A stretch of 64,000 nucleotides of DNA from Gracilariopsis chorda. Taxonomy: Eukaryota; Rhodophyta; Florideophyceae; Gracilariales; Gracilariaceae. The notes below the pieces were generated by a model that saw nothing but the letters and a program-made list of their open reading frames with translations, was not told where the DNA came from and searched no databases. Positions 46,527 through 56,652 of the stretch are shown here, one piece after another; the stretch's first letter is position 1, and each line of letters begins with the position of its first letter. The position numbers and the translations under genes were made by a program. The DNA lies in NCBI GenBank assembly GCA_003194525.1, contig NBIV01000072.1, forward strand, positions 248,001 through 312,000, written 5' to 3'.

Positions 46527-47689
46527 ATGGACACCACAACTGTTCTACTGCTTACATTACTAACTCGGCGTCAGCGACACTCAATACGCTTCAGGGATAG
46601 GCATACAACTATTGTGAGACGACGCAGAGACAGGCGCATTAGCAGACAGGCGCTTCTCAAACCTGCAGACTCAGCATTTGTGTTCTTGTTTCGTTCCATG
46701 TGCAACAGCTCACTAATAACGCTAACAGGAATTGATCACAGTACTTTCACGCATGTCTTAAACCAGTTTCAGCACATATACAACGAATATACCCCATACA
46801 CAGCAAGCGGTTTCCTGCAAAGACGTAGGTGTAGACGTGGACGACCGCGATCTATGGACCCAACGAAATGTTTGGGACTTGTCCTGTGCTGGCATCGAAC
46901 GAGAGGAGCTCTCTGGAATCTCTGTCTTCTCTTTGGCATCACAAGTTCTGTGTGCTCAATCTTTTTACGTTTCGGTAGGAGAATATTGCTTCGGGTTCTG
47001 GCGCATGATGTTACGCGGAGGTGAGGATGCTGACCGAAACAGAGGTTCAGGCTTTCAAAGATGCTTTCAAACAAAAGTATCACACATTGGAAGAGGTTTA
47101 TTCAGTGGCAGATGGTTTGAAACTGCTGCTAGAGCAATCCCAGGACTTCGTGGTGCAGAATATGTTTTAGAATGGATGGACCCATGATCATTACGTTTCC
47201 AATGTTCTTGTATTTGCTCCAAATGGTACAGTTATTGCTTGCGCAATCAACGCACCAGGTAGTATGCATGATTCGGTTGTGTCGGAGTGGGGTAATATAT
47301 ATACTAAGTTGGGTCTGGAACATGAGAAACATGGCGGTAAATGCGTTGTAGACTCTGCATTCTGTCGCAATTCGTATCCTTTTTTAATCAACTCGTCTCA
47401 AGATTAGACAAGGGCCAAAGATGCCAGAGAAGTTCTTCAAATCCGACAGGCAACATCCGCTCGACAAGCATCCGAATGGGGTATGAGGTCGTTTCAGGGT
47501 ATGTTTCCGCGATTGAAGGACAGGTTCATGTACGAGGCAAACGGAGAAAGACGAGTTATGTTGCTTTGTAGCATACATCTGTTTAATTTGCGCATGCGAA
47601 TGGTTGGGATCAACCAAATGTTAAGCACCTACATGCCTCATCTTATTGTAGAAGCTAATGATTTTCTCCAGAGCAGCTTAAACATTTAG
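46527..47689 (+). pseudogene. PIF/Harbinger DDE transposase, one frameshift and two stops
   Basis: The start at MDTTTVLLLTLLTRRQRHSI is chosen because it precedes the conserved N-terminal helix-turn-helix region (RRRRGRPRSMDPTKCLGLVL, HRTRGALWNLCLLFGITSS). After a frameshift near 47015 the catalytic domain reads in one frame: VYSVADGLKLLLEQSQDFVV (first Asp), NGWTHDHYVSNVLVFAPNGT, NAPGSMHDSVVSEWG (second Asp), GKCVVDSAF and QASEWGMRSFQGMFPRLKDR (Glu). The stop near 47166 sits where relatives have Tyr in FYNGW, so a single base change explains it; a second TAG lies near 47402. All catalytic residues remain, so this copy died recently compared with element 1. Confidence 0.85.
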
Positions 47690-48483
47690 TTGTTGGTCGA
47701 AGCAGACTTCGCAATCAACAACAACATCATTTCCATAAGCTTCTCATGGCGGCGGCTCTCATCTAAGCGCGGCGCACGACTATCCTCGCGCTCCTCTCTA
47801 CGTCGGTCAAGCTCTTCCTCGCGCCGCTTTTGGTCGTTCAGTAGAGATATTTTAAATAGAGACATGAGGCTGTCTTCTTCACTTTTCAATGTAGACATGC
47901 GGCGTGTGCGCACTAACGGACGTGGCTGGTTTGCGACGACAGTTTCTAGTTTCAAACCGTCCTTTTGCTGTTCTGTAGAAATAATCACGTCGTCTAAATC
48001 AGTGGAGACCAAGTCTTCCTGAAGAAAGCTGGACCCAACAGTCTCTACGACATCATCCCCATCATCCATATCTGCTCGCTCATTTATAGTCTCATGAATA
48101 TGTTTCGCTCTCTTTACGTCATCAGGTATAAAAGGATCCCCAGTAGGGATGCGTCGGCGGTGTAAAGTGGAACAATTTCTGCGAAGACTCTCAACAGTCC
48201 TCTGTTGCTGCGGAAAAGCGGATTTGTGGTCCTTCAAGAGTACGTCCCATTCTCCGCGACAGAGTGGTAGATACTTTTCCATCAAATCTAACAGATGGGT
48301 GGTCTCGATTTGATTGAACCCAGAACCACGAGTGGGGGTCTGTCCTTTCTTCTTCGCGAATAGCGGCGGTTTCTGAATTGATAGCTTCACTTTTCGTGAG
48401 CATTGCGGCGTAGTCAGTTCCTCTGTGTTCGAATGTTGTGGATTACACCGTTTGTAAGTTTCATTTTTTTGCACCTGTGGCAT
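47686..48483 (-). CDS. Myb/SANT-like accessory protein of Harbinger element 2, intact
   Basis: This is an uninterrupted 265-residue frame. The core at about residues 50-125 (SGFNQIETTHLLDLMEKYLP, EWDVLLKDHKSAFPQQQRTV, ESLRRNCSTLHRRRIPTGDP, then PDDVKRAKHIH) fits the trihelix/Myb-like module found beside Harbinger transposases; it resembles the Myb-like proteins of oomycete elements. An acidic stretch (DMDDGDDVVE) and a charged coiled coil (RREEELDRRREEREDSR) follow. In PIF/Harbinger elements the Myb-like partner binds transposon DNA and carries the transposase to the nucleus. Its stop overlaps the transposase stop by 4 bp. Confidence 0.75.
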   Translation of the reverse strand: MPQVQKNETYKRCNPQHSNTEELTTPQCSRKVKLSIQKPPLFAKKKGQTPTRGSGFNQIETTHLLDLMEKYLPLCRGEWDVLLKDHKSAFPQQQRTVESLRRNCSTLHRRRIPTGDPFIPDDVKRAKHIHETINERADMDDGDDVVETVGSSFLQEDLVSTDLDDVIISTEQQKDGLKLETVVANQPRPLVRTRRMSTLKSEEDSLMSLFKISLLNDQKRREEELDRRREEREDSRAPRLDESRRHEKLMEMMLLLIAKSASTNN

Positions 48484-48528
48484 CTTGCAACAGGATTTTG
48501 TTGCTTGTGTGTGACAAGTTTCAACCGC

Positions 48529-48596
48529 GGGGAGGGCGGAAGGGAGGAGGGGTAAAAGGGGGGGTGGGAGGTGGGGTGGGTGGGTTGCCAGAAGCT
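48529..48596 (+). repeat. G-rich tract with quadruplex-forming potential
   Basis: There are many G-runs (GGGGAGGGCGGAAGGGAGG, then GGGGGGGTGGGAGGTGGGG) about 50 bases upstream of the Myb-like gene start, with C on its coding strand. The position resembles the G-rich tract next to Harbinger element 1. Confidence 0.5.
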
Positions 48597-48599
48597 AGG

Positions 48600-49934
48600 C
48601 AACTGTTGCGCAGAGCGGGGACGTTCTGCCTTCCGGGAACATCATGTGCGATGATTGTGGCTCTGGTGTATTGGATAAGCGATCGTTTGTGTTTGGGAAT
48701 GCAGGTGTTTTGGTTCAGAGGTTCGCGCCAAATTTGGTACCTTCAGTTGGAGAGCAACTGCTAAGACGAGGGCGAGCCTTAACCACTTTTCGCTTTTTGA
48801 GTGCACTCAAATCCTCTGAATTGAAGAATTTGTGTGTACGCTATTTGCGAAAAGGATTTTTAGGAGTCGTCCACTGTTTTAGGCTTTAGTCCTTGTCCAA
48901 CCGTTGGGAATGCAGTCTTGAATACGGGTCGCTGAGAAAATACCTGTTGCTAGTTTTTTCTACCGCCCGCAATCGCCAAGAGGAGAGAGAAAAGGTACTT
49001 TAGGATGCAGTCAGTGGTTGTGGGTTAGAAGAACGTAGTACGTGCAATTTCTCTGTCGTGGTGTGCTCCTTGGATACCGTCCTTTATACTTGGGGAATGG
49101 AATAGCAGAGAAGAGCATGAAAAAGAGCGAGACGCGCCAGAGCGAAGTGGATGCGCAATCCGTTCTTCCCGCGGACGTTTGCCGCTGATCTACTTTACTC
49201 GATATTTGCTACTGAGCGCAACACGGCCGCTGCGAGGTAAGAGAAGCAGAAGTCGTCGTCTATTTTCAGGCTACAGAAACTCAGATCGGCATTCCGGTAC
49301 AGAGAGAGTCTTTCTTAGCCAAGTAGCGGCCAGGGTGTCCGTGGCTTCTTACGACATGACCGTCTGTTTTTCTTTGAAGATTGTCTTTGGGCCGTTTGGC
49401 AAGAGAACATTTAGCCTGTATTGTTAGAATCTACCACGATAATTTTCGAATTTGTAGCGTGCGCTCTTAAACATACATACATACAAGTCCAGGTGCATAA
49501 CCCAGACATGTCGTGCTTTTTTTAATGCATGAGTAGTGTTCCTATACCAAACTCCATTTTCTTGCACATCATTTACCAAAAAGTGGTTATGGGTCTCATG
49601 AACATGCAGAAAGTATCATGTTATACAAAATATTATACGTTTTAAAGCAAACATGAAATATCTGAATCAGAGATCCAAATTCAGGACAAAGCCAATCGAA
49701 ACACACACATAGGTTTGATATCCATTCCGGCCCATATGACGAGATCCAATAAAAACTGCAAAAGAAATGGCGTGGTAGTTATGAAAAGACTATCATATCC
49801 TACAACTATGCTGATATTGTTATTTGAAGGCGAACGAAGGGAATAAAAGAAATAACAAATCATAAAACACACCGAGATGTAGAAAACTATGCCATTGCTT
49901 CTCAAAAGGTATCGAAGCGCTCTCTCTATGGATT
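48600..49934. other. stretch without a recognisable gene
   Basis: It holds a short ACAT microsatellite at 49471-49485 and only short open frames. The minus frame at 49938-49681 has a hydrophobic stretch but directly follows the host gene upstream, so it is more likely 3' untranslated DNA. Confidence 0.4.
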
Positions 49935-50720
49935 TCACAAGAACAGTGAACCTGAACCACCGTGCGGTCCATAGGGCCGACGTGCCATGCGCGAAATACC
50001 GTACGGAACGGAAACAGCTCTCGGAATCGGAGAGGAAATCATCGGGTTATGCATCGCATACGGTGGGACTACATTTGCGTATGTAGGTGCCCGGAGACCA
50101 GCATGAATCATGTTGGAACGCGGTAGAACTCGTCTATACGGAGCATACCCGCGATAGGCAGTACTAACGCTGGGATGAACAACTTGATGGGGCTGCAGTA
50201 CATTCGCGTGTGCGCGTGGGTGACGCACATGAGGCTGTAACACCGCACTGTTACTTCTCGGAAATTTATGAGCCCCGGACTGCATTACCGTTGTAGTCGG
50301 GATGGACGGGAATGATACGGTTTGAGGAACTGTGTCACTGTTAGAAGAACTACGGCGAATTCGAGAATCTCGTGAGCTTTGTCTACGAGATGGTCGTTTT
50401 GGTGATCTGCTTCGGGATCGATCTTGCTTCGAGCTGGAGGGCTTTCGATCTCCTCGCGGTGGGGAATGTGAAGAAGGGCTCTTGTTCGACTCGGACTCTG
50501 AAATTTCTCTCTTTAAGCGACGGAGCTTCTCTTCACGACGGGAGAGCTTTCTCTCGCGACGTGCAAGACGCCGGGCCATTTGAGCGGACTCGACCGCCAT
50601 TTCAGCTGCAGCACGTGAAGATACCAAAGCGGATGTGGTAACAGATGCCATCCCACATGAGCAATGCTTGCTTCGTCGCCCGTGCTTAGAGCAAGGCGGA
50701 AAGGAGCGATTGTAAGCCAT
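49935..50720 (-). CDS. Arg/Ser-rich protein with N-terminal Cys/His cluster (host gene, unknown function)
   Basis: The chosen start gives 261 residues, MAYNRSFPPCSKHGRRSKHC, with a purine three bases before the ATG and G after it. An upstream in-frame ATG at 50897 would add 59 residues of low-complexity text, which looks like 5' untranslated sequence. Residues 10-22 form a compact C-x2-H-x5-H-C-x-C cluster that might bind a metal. Residues about 35-75 are a strongly charged helix (MARRLARRERKLSRREEKLR). An SR stretch follows (DRSRSRSPKRPSRRQSS). The rest is rich in Pro, Tyr, His and Arg. SR-type sequences occur in RNA-processing proteins, but no RNA-binding domain is visible. Confidence 0.65.
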   Translation of the reverse strand: MAYNRSFPPCSKHGRRSKHCSCGMASVTTSALVSSRAAAEMAVESAQMARRLARRERKLSRREEKLRRLKREISESESNKSPSSHSPPRGDRKPSSSKQDRSRSRSPKRPSRRQSSRDSRIRRSSSNSDTVPQTVSFPSIPTTTVMQSGAHKFPRSNSAVLQPHVRHPRAHANVLQPHQVVHPSVSTAYRGYAPYRRVLPRSNMIHAGLRAPTYANVVPPYAMHNPMISSPIPRAVSVPYGISRMARRPYGPHGGSGSLFL

Positions 50721-51337
50721 AGTAACTGGCGTAGATGGCAGAGCGGAGAACAAGAAGGATGAAGAGATGAAGAAAGGGAGTGGGGACCAGAACAGAGCTG
50801 GGTATCGGATTGGAGAGGAACAAAATGACGGTTTTATGGAGGAGCGGAAGGTCGCGGTCTGCCGGCGATGCGCATTGTCACCGCGGTGGGACCGCATAAC
50901 TTTAAGACTTGAGTGCTGTCAAGGCCCGTAACTCTATACTGCTGCTGGCAGAGCACGCTTACAAAAACAGTGGGCCACGGGCAGACTGCAAGCAATTCGT
51001 TTTGGGCATTGCGATGGGGGTTCTGGTCGGGAGGTGCGCGATGGTCTGAGTTCAAACTGACACCGCATCGCGAAGAGGATGTTTCCTGTCTGAATTCTCT
51101 GAGGTTACTATTTGCTTTCTCTGCCGGACAGGGTGTGACATTATAAACAATGAAATGTTGTGGTTATGATTATGACTCGGTTAAACAAAGTTGCCCCATG
51201 GAAACGCTGATGGAATGGCAGGTTTAGTACGTGGGTTGCTATCTATCTTCTACAAATGGAGGTTGAGAACTATGGTGAATTCTCATCCAGAAATGCGCAT
51301 TCAATCACACCGAAACATGAGGGCATTAGCTACTTCT

Positions 51338-52078
51338 TTATAGTATGAATGGTTGTCCTGGTTTCACTCCCTCTTCCTCGTACTGCTCGTCAGGCTCTTT
51401 TGATACCAAGGGAACGTCCAGTGACGGCTCCTCACTCGGCTGCACAGACGGGATAACTTCTGCTTCAATCTCTTCCTCGAAGGTGCTCTCAATCATTTCT
51501 TCCTCCTTCTTTCCCACATCACCTACCACTGAGACCAGCTTCGGTCCTGCCTCCACTTTGTAGTATGATGCGGACTGCGGAACATCCCAGTCCACTTCAA
51601 ACCCGACACAGTCCTTGAGCGGCCGTCCCTCCAGTTTCAACTCATGGACAGCAGTTCCAGCATGTGAAATCAGCTGTACTTGTTCCAACGGCAAAGCAAC
51701 ACACTTTCCAGCCAAGAACGAGACATCTGTACCCGGTTTCCCATCAACTCCCACACCAGAAGCGCCACCGTCCATCTTGTAAGTCTTGAAGAAATGGGGA
51801 GAACACTTCTTAGAATCGGCACGAGAGAGAAGCGCATAGTATGATGCGCCAGAGCGAACGAAAGCCTCACCCGTTTTTGTAACGCCTACCGGACGACCTT
51901 CCAAACAAATGGGTGGACTGGCTGATTCTCCGGCGCTAGACAGAAGTGACACCTTCGCTGGACTGCATAAGTCAAAGTCACATGTGGACTTGCAGTTTTT
52001 CGTGATGGGATGCGCGATAACAGGTATCAAAAAGAAAGTTGCGACCAACAGTTGAGCACTCAGGTCTTTTGAAAACAT
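51338..52078 (-). CDS. secreted cysteine-patterned protein, paralog 1 (unknown function)
   Basis: It has 246 residues. A signal peptide is clear (residues 1-23, LLVATFFLIPVIAH). The mature part starts with C-x3-C-x4-C-x-P (Cys 29, 33, 38). PPICLEGRPVGVTKTGEAFV, HFFKT, FLAGKCVALPLEQVQ and LEGRPLKDCVGFEVD follow. All these blocks recur in the protein at 53676-54272, so the two are paralogs of one small family. The C-terminal 65 residues are acidic (EEEMIESTFEEEIEAEVIPS). It is probably an extracellular or cell-wall protein with three disulfides, plus one extra Cys in KKCSP. I do not recognise a named domain. Confidence 0.8.
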   Translation of the reverse strand: MFSKDLSAQLLVATFFLIPVIAHPITKNCKSTCDFDLCSPAKVSLLSSAGESASPPICLEGRPVGVTKTGEAFVRSGASYYALLSRADSKKCSPHFFKTYKMDGGASGVGVDGKPGTDVSFLAGKCVALPLEQVQLISHAGTAVHELKLEGRPLKDCVGFEVDWDVPQSASYYKVEAGPKLVSVVGDVGKKEEEMIESTFEEEIEAEVIPSVQPSEEPSLDVPLVSKEPDEQYEEEGVKPGQPFIL

Positions 52079-53675
52079 TTTAGAGTGCAGATTCCCGCTG
52101 GAACGTTGATGACAATATGTTTCCAGTCTCTCTTATACGTCCCGAGAGAGTTCAGGAGACGAAACAGGTGAAGGAGATGCACAACGCAAACTGACCTCTA
52201 GGTTTCGAGTTCTGTAATATAATGCGTCCAGCAAACACTGGCAAAGTTAGAGTTTCTTCGCCGCGAGCTCAGTATTCATTCGGAGTTCGTAACTTCTAGC
52301 GATGCGATGTGACATAACAACAACCGCGAAACAGACCAAGTTTATCAGACTGGCCGTTTGATAGCACATCCAGGGGCTGTCAGTCTGTTTTTGTAAGAAA
52401 GCACTGGAGTTCGGGGCAAATTACCGTGGCTGTGCTGCGAGGACCCGATATGTAATCCTGACTAGAAGCGTGTCTTCCATATTCTCGCGGTACTTTGGCC
52501 CTCACACATGTATTGGTTATTCTGTGGTTTCACAAATGGCTTAAATTACCCTTAGATGTACTAGTCTGTCACAATCTACCAGTGCTAAATGGTGACGGAC
52601 TAGTCCATCTAGTACCTGTGTTGCGCCTCCACTTACACTAGGATTTTGGTGACTAAAAAATATATAGGGTTAGGCCTTACGGCTTAGCAGCAGATGGAAT
52701 ATTGGGTCTGCTGCGCCTGATAGCAGAATTTGAATTTTCTTCATCAGTAGCCTTGGGCATACCAAAACAGCTTCAGCTTGGATCGGTTGCGCTTGTAAAA
52801 GAGTTGTGAATCAGGACGTTGGGGACCGTATAATCCATCATGCCAAGCACACACACCACCACTCCTTTCTCTGCCCTTTGTTCTCGTATTCTATTCGCAA
52901 CCACTTTTAGCTGCAAGCTTTAAGCCTTCAAGTTTCATAGCGCTCTAGCACGGAATGCCACCCATCTAAAGCAACTAACCTTTGTACATCCAACAACTTC
53001 AGACAAATAAATCGATATGTAGTCGATCCTTCGTCGCGGCTTCCGTATAATAATTCTCCCAGTATAGCTTGAAGGGACGCGAAGGATTAGATTTCTCTAG
53101 AGAGCCTTACGGTGGAGTACGGCGAGGTTTATCTGCAACGACGAGGCGGTAACAGCTAAAACACAGAGCAGCTTATGTCAGAGTTTTGTTTCGCATGCGG
53201 TATACGGAAAACTTTCGAGTCGCTACATGAGAGGATAACTGGCAGTTAATGCTGCGGCGTTCGTCTCTACTAGCCAGAAATGAGTCATTTCAAAAGGAAC
53301 GGAAAAAGTGCTTTGAGAGGTCTCGCTCGATTGTCGTTACAAGAGCATTCTCTGTAAGTAAATCCAAAGTTCGTTGAGCTTTTCATATACTGTAAGCTAG
53401 AGTCTGTCAGACATCGCAAAATACGTGGCCAGGTATGGTTCTCGGGTTTTGTAGGGACTTTCATGCTCCGAACATATCTGGCATATTTTGAGAGAACTCT
53501 ATTCAGCCTGGCCACGGGACATCGCATGGCCAGGAATATGGATCCGACAGCAGCTCTCTTTCGGGAGCTGGAACGATTTACCTGAGAGAAAGAAGTACTA
53601 AGAATGCAACGCTTTCTGAACAAAAACTCACCACCCTAAGATCTACTCACTTGGACTAACATTCCGGCATCAAGA
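52079..53675. other. intergenic stretch between the two secreted-protein genes
   Basis: No convincing gene. A minus frame at 53623-53285 (112 codons, very basic) shows no motif and is not supported. A strong inverted repeat lies at 52553-52611. Confidence 0.45.
52553..52611. repeat. 20-bp inverted repeat (stem-loop)
   Basis: TAGATGTACTAGTCTGTCAC (52553-52572) and GTGACGGACTAGTCCATCTA (52592-52611) pair at 18 of 20 positions around a 19-base loop. It could be a structured RNA, a small transposon remnant or a replication/termination feature; the sequence alone does not decide. Confidence 0.6.
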
Positions 53676-54272
53676 TCACTCCATTTCTACTGGCTCCTCA
53701 CTTGCCATGGGCTCCTCACTTGCCATGGGCTCCTCACTCATCTCCGGTTCAAGTTCTTCACCGATCATTTGCGGGACGCCATGACGTCCCATTCTACGGA
53801 CGCGGAACGACACACAGTCACGCATCGGACGCCCAGATAGAGCAACATTATCCTTCACATTACCATTGGCAAGTTTCTGCACGTGAGTGATAGGAAGAGC
53901 AACGCAACGCCCTCCCAAGACAGCGTCTTCCTCAAACTGCAGTGTTTGATGTCCCACACCAGAGTAGCGAGTACGGCGGATAGTGAACGTTTTGAAGAAG
54001 TGACGGGCAATGCGGGCACGACCTCCATTGAGAGGAATCTTTCCGATACGTGTGTATCCATCTCTCATACGAACAAGAGCCTCTCCTGAGTTGGCTACTC
54101 CGACGCGCATGCGCTTGTGGCAGATAGCAGGCGTTATGGCGCGATCGATCTGATCAGTACGATTGTACAACGGCATCACGTCGTAAGGCTCGCAAAAGTG
54201 AAAACGGCATGAATCCAGGCAGTTTGCGGAAGCGAGAGCCACAAGGGCAAGAAAGACCACTGTGCGAAACAT
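53676..54272 (-). CDS. secreted cysteine-patterned protein, paralog 2 (unknown function)
   Basis: It has 198 residues. A textbook signal peptide (MFRTVVFLALVALASA) is probably cut before Asn 17. The C-x3-C-x4-C-x-P motif (Cys 18, 22, 27) has the same spacing as in the paralog at 51338-52078. Shared blocks follow: TPAICHKRMRVGVANSGEAL, HFFKTFTI, VLGGRCVALPITHVQ and LSGRPMRDCVSFRVR. The six shared Cys suggest three disulfides. The body is basic (many Arg), and the end is an acidic tandem of EEPMAS repeats followed by EEPVEME. Same strand as its paralog, with no gene seen between them. Confidence 0.82.
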   Translation of the reverse strand: MFRTVVFLALVALASANCLDSCRFHFCEPYDVMPLYNRTDQIDRAITPAICHKRMRVGVANSGEALVRMRDGYTRIGKIPLNGGRARIARHFFKTFTIRRTRYSGVGHQTLQFEEDAVLGGRCVALPITHVQKLANGNVKDNVALSGRPMRDCVSFRVRRMGRHGVPQMIGEELEPEMSEEPMASEEPMASEEPVEME

Positions 54273-56147
54273 TATTCTTATGATTAAGGGAATGAGATAG
54301 GAAAGGAAGAAGATGCTTTTGCCGTCGGAGATGCTGCGGTGATGGAATTGTGGTGCATCAGGATGGAAACTTCAGTCTTATGTATACCTACCATCGCCAT
54401 CAGCAACCTCAAGAACCTTTCGCTCTGGCCCAAGTGCCAACATCAGTTAAGGACACATTTCTATCGTAAGCGAGTTACGACTGGTCCTTACGAAATGGAG
54501 AAGGAATTAGGATTCTCACTCAAGTGCTCTGAACGGGACAAACCGCATGTCGGTGATTGACTGTGCTATAGCTTCAAGTTAAAGTGCTAGAGCACGGCCA
54601 ATGGTTCGAAGAATCAATAATCGGATTACAAGACCACATACATGATTCAGGATGTTGATCAGACACAGAACTGGAGTCGCTGGGCCGGAAGTCGTGTACT
54701 GCATACCTGCAACGGTGATGCCGCGGTTAGAAAAGTAATGCCGTAGCCCATGCTTAGACCAATGTTTGTGTCGAAGGTCTAGCTGCCGGTCTTCTTGTCT
54801 GCTGTATCCCTCTTGTCTTTGCCCTCAGTGTCAGTACGGAATGCATGCACACTACTGTAATAAACTTCGCTGGGCATGAACTGTGGTGCAGAAGGTACAC
54901 AAGATCAGATTTATTTCCTTGCACGGAGTGTAATATCGCTTTGGCGTCCGCCGTTTTCTTTACTGCGCTTGGTTTCTGCAGTATGCATCGGGATCCCTCA
55001 TGACCCACGAATAGGAACGAACTGATGGTCCATGACGCGAAATGGGGCCTATCCATGCATGACACAATTCAACCATGGCGCTCCCTGTTCGGCTAATCAA
55101 ATAGCTATTTGAGAGCCCGAAACATTTCTTTAGATATGGGCCACTGCCCGTTCAAAGGTGTTGCCTTCAATATCTTAAGGTGTGTGATCAAAACATGGCC
55201 AATACGTGAATCACAGTTTGATAAAGTTTTCCGATTTATATTACGTTCTCACGGCCATTCGTTTTTCTGTGCAGCCATTCTGTGCACATTTGTTCCTTCT
55301 TGAAGAATTCCATTGCAGAATAGTTATATCCTGACAGAGAAGGAATGAAAACTATTAACTTTCTCAGACCATTCTAACTTTGAAGTTAGAAAATGAAGAC
55401 ATCGTTAACTTCTAACGCGTGATCCCCGTGGCGGTGACTGAAACAGCCAGATTTTGAAGTACTTAGCAGAATAGATATAGGAATAACCCTTACCGTTGTG
55501 GTACACAAACTCAAAGAAGAATCACAGATGATGATCGCTTATCGTTTTCTCAAAGAGTAGCTAGACCGTTTACTATGTTAATGCTTATTTAGCACGACGA
55601 TAGAATAAAACAAATGCAGCAAACATTTTTATGCGGAATTGTTGGCTCCAGGGATGTGGTGGGTAGGTCATTTAACAAGAGCTGTTAGATAGTGAAGGCG
55701 AAAGGATTTGGTACAACATGTTTACCAGATGATCGACAGCTCAGAGCTGCAGTGACACTGCCGATGACTAGACTCATGGGGAACGTCACTCGAAGAACGG
55801 CCTCAGTACTTATACTATCCGAAGGGTCGTGATTGTAATCACATGTAATGGTGGTAATGCCTAAGTGAGTGCCACTATATGACAAGAGCAGTCTTTAGTC
55901 CTGTTGCTTTGTATCAATCGGACGGAAGGTTCAAACCACAGGCGCAGGTGCGCCGTAGTCCGAAAGGCGCTGTTGAGGTCTTAAGCCAAGCAAGCACGAA
56001 TAGCACGAAAGGCAGGAGGACCACAGACGTTCAGAAAATCAAAAAGGGTGTGAGGTTCGATTCTTCTACCTTTCTGGAGCGGGCAATGTGGTGTATAGGG
56101 CCAATGCGTTGCACATAACCGCACCAATTGTTATGAGTCTCAACAGA
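54273..56147. other. stretch without a recognisable gene
   Basis: A minus frame at 55065-54754 (103 codons, containing AILHSVQGNKSDLVYLLHHS) is protein-like and may be a transposase or kinase-like fragment, but I cannot name it. A short perfect palindrome, TTCTAACTTTGAAGTTAGAA, lies at 55372-55391. Confidence 0.35.
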
Positions 56148-56642
56148 CAAGTAGTAGCGGCCTTCGGCAGTGGGCCGCGCTGCACGCCGCTGAGGTGGGG
56201 TAATTGTGGGGGATTTGCATGCGGTTTCTGCTCGCTATCGCTCGAAAACGGCCTGCAAACCAATGAGGGCTGCGGCACCGAAAGTAAATATGGTATAGAG
56301 TTGCGATTGAGCGCTCGCGCGTTGGTGATTTGCTGGCACTGCAGTTGTGTATATAGAGTACAGTAGATTGTAATGGCTGGTACGGCCAAAATAACTGCAG
56401 TGCCAGCCACTGTGCAGCAGTGTGGCTTGCACTGCTGCAGTGCTAGAAACTTAGCAGCTGCGGCAGTCAACATGCAGCAGCAGCTAATGAGCTCTGAGTT
56501 TTGCTGCTGCTGCTGACTTTTTTAAGTGGCGAGGAGGCGTGAAAATTCCATGCGCTGAATGATGCGTGCAAGGGGATTTTTTGGCGCAACCCCTCCCGTC
56601 AATCAACAAAACAACAACCCATATACATGTATAGTACCGAGA
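56148..56642 (-). mobile_element. non-autonomous Helitron unit D
   Basis: Read on the minus strand it begins TCTCGGTACTATACATG and shows GGGAGGGGTTGCGCC with a CACGCCTCCTCGCC arm, and CAGCAGCAGCAG. GGCTGGCACTGCAGTTATTT follows, then AACTGCAGTGCCAGC. The hairpin region is GCGGCGTGCAGCGC followed by CTGCCGAAGGCCGC. It ends TACTACTTG at 56148. It parallels unit C block for block. It follows the 3' end of Helitron 3 directly. Confidence 0.8.
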
Positions 56643-56652
56643 AAAAGAGTAG

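Larger units (their letters stand above)
46527..48483. mobile_element. PIF/Harbinger element 2 (two convergent genes), nearly intact
   Basis: A plus-strand Harbinger transposase (46527-47689) and a minus-strand Myb/SANT-like gene (47686-48483) converge, with stop codons overlapping in TTAG. This is the two-gene content expected for PIF/Harbinger. Coordinates cover the coding part. I looked for terminal repeats in the flanks and could not define a convincing pair. Confidence 0.75.

Noticed and set aside
50721-50897. Upstream ATG extending the Arg/Ser-rich protein by 59 residues
   Set aside because: The extension is low-complexity Ser/Phe/Pro text. The inner ATG has the better context and a more natural N-terminus.
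53285-53623. 112-codon basic open frame between the secreted-protein genes
   Set aside because: No motif, no homolog among its neighbours and poor composition. Kept out as a gene.
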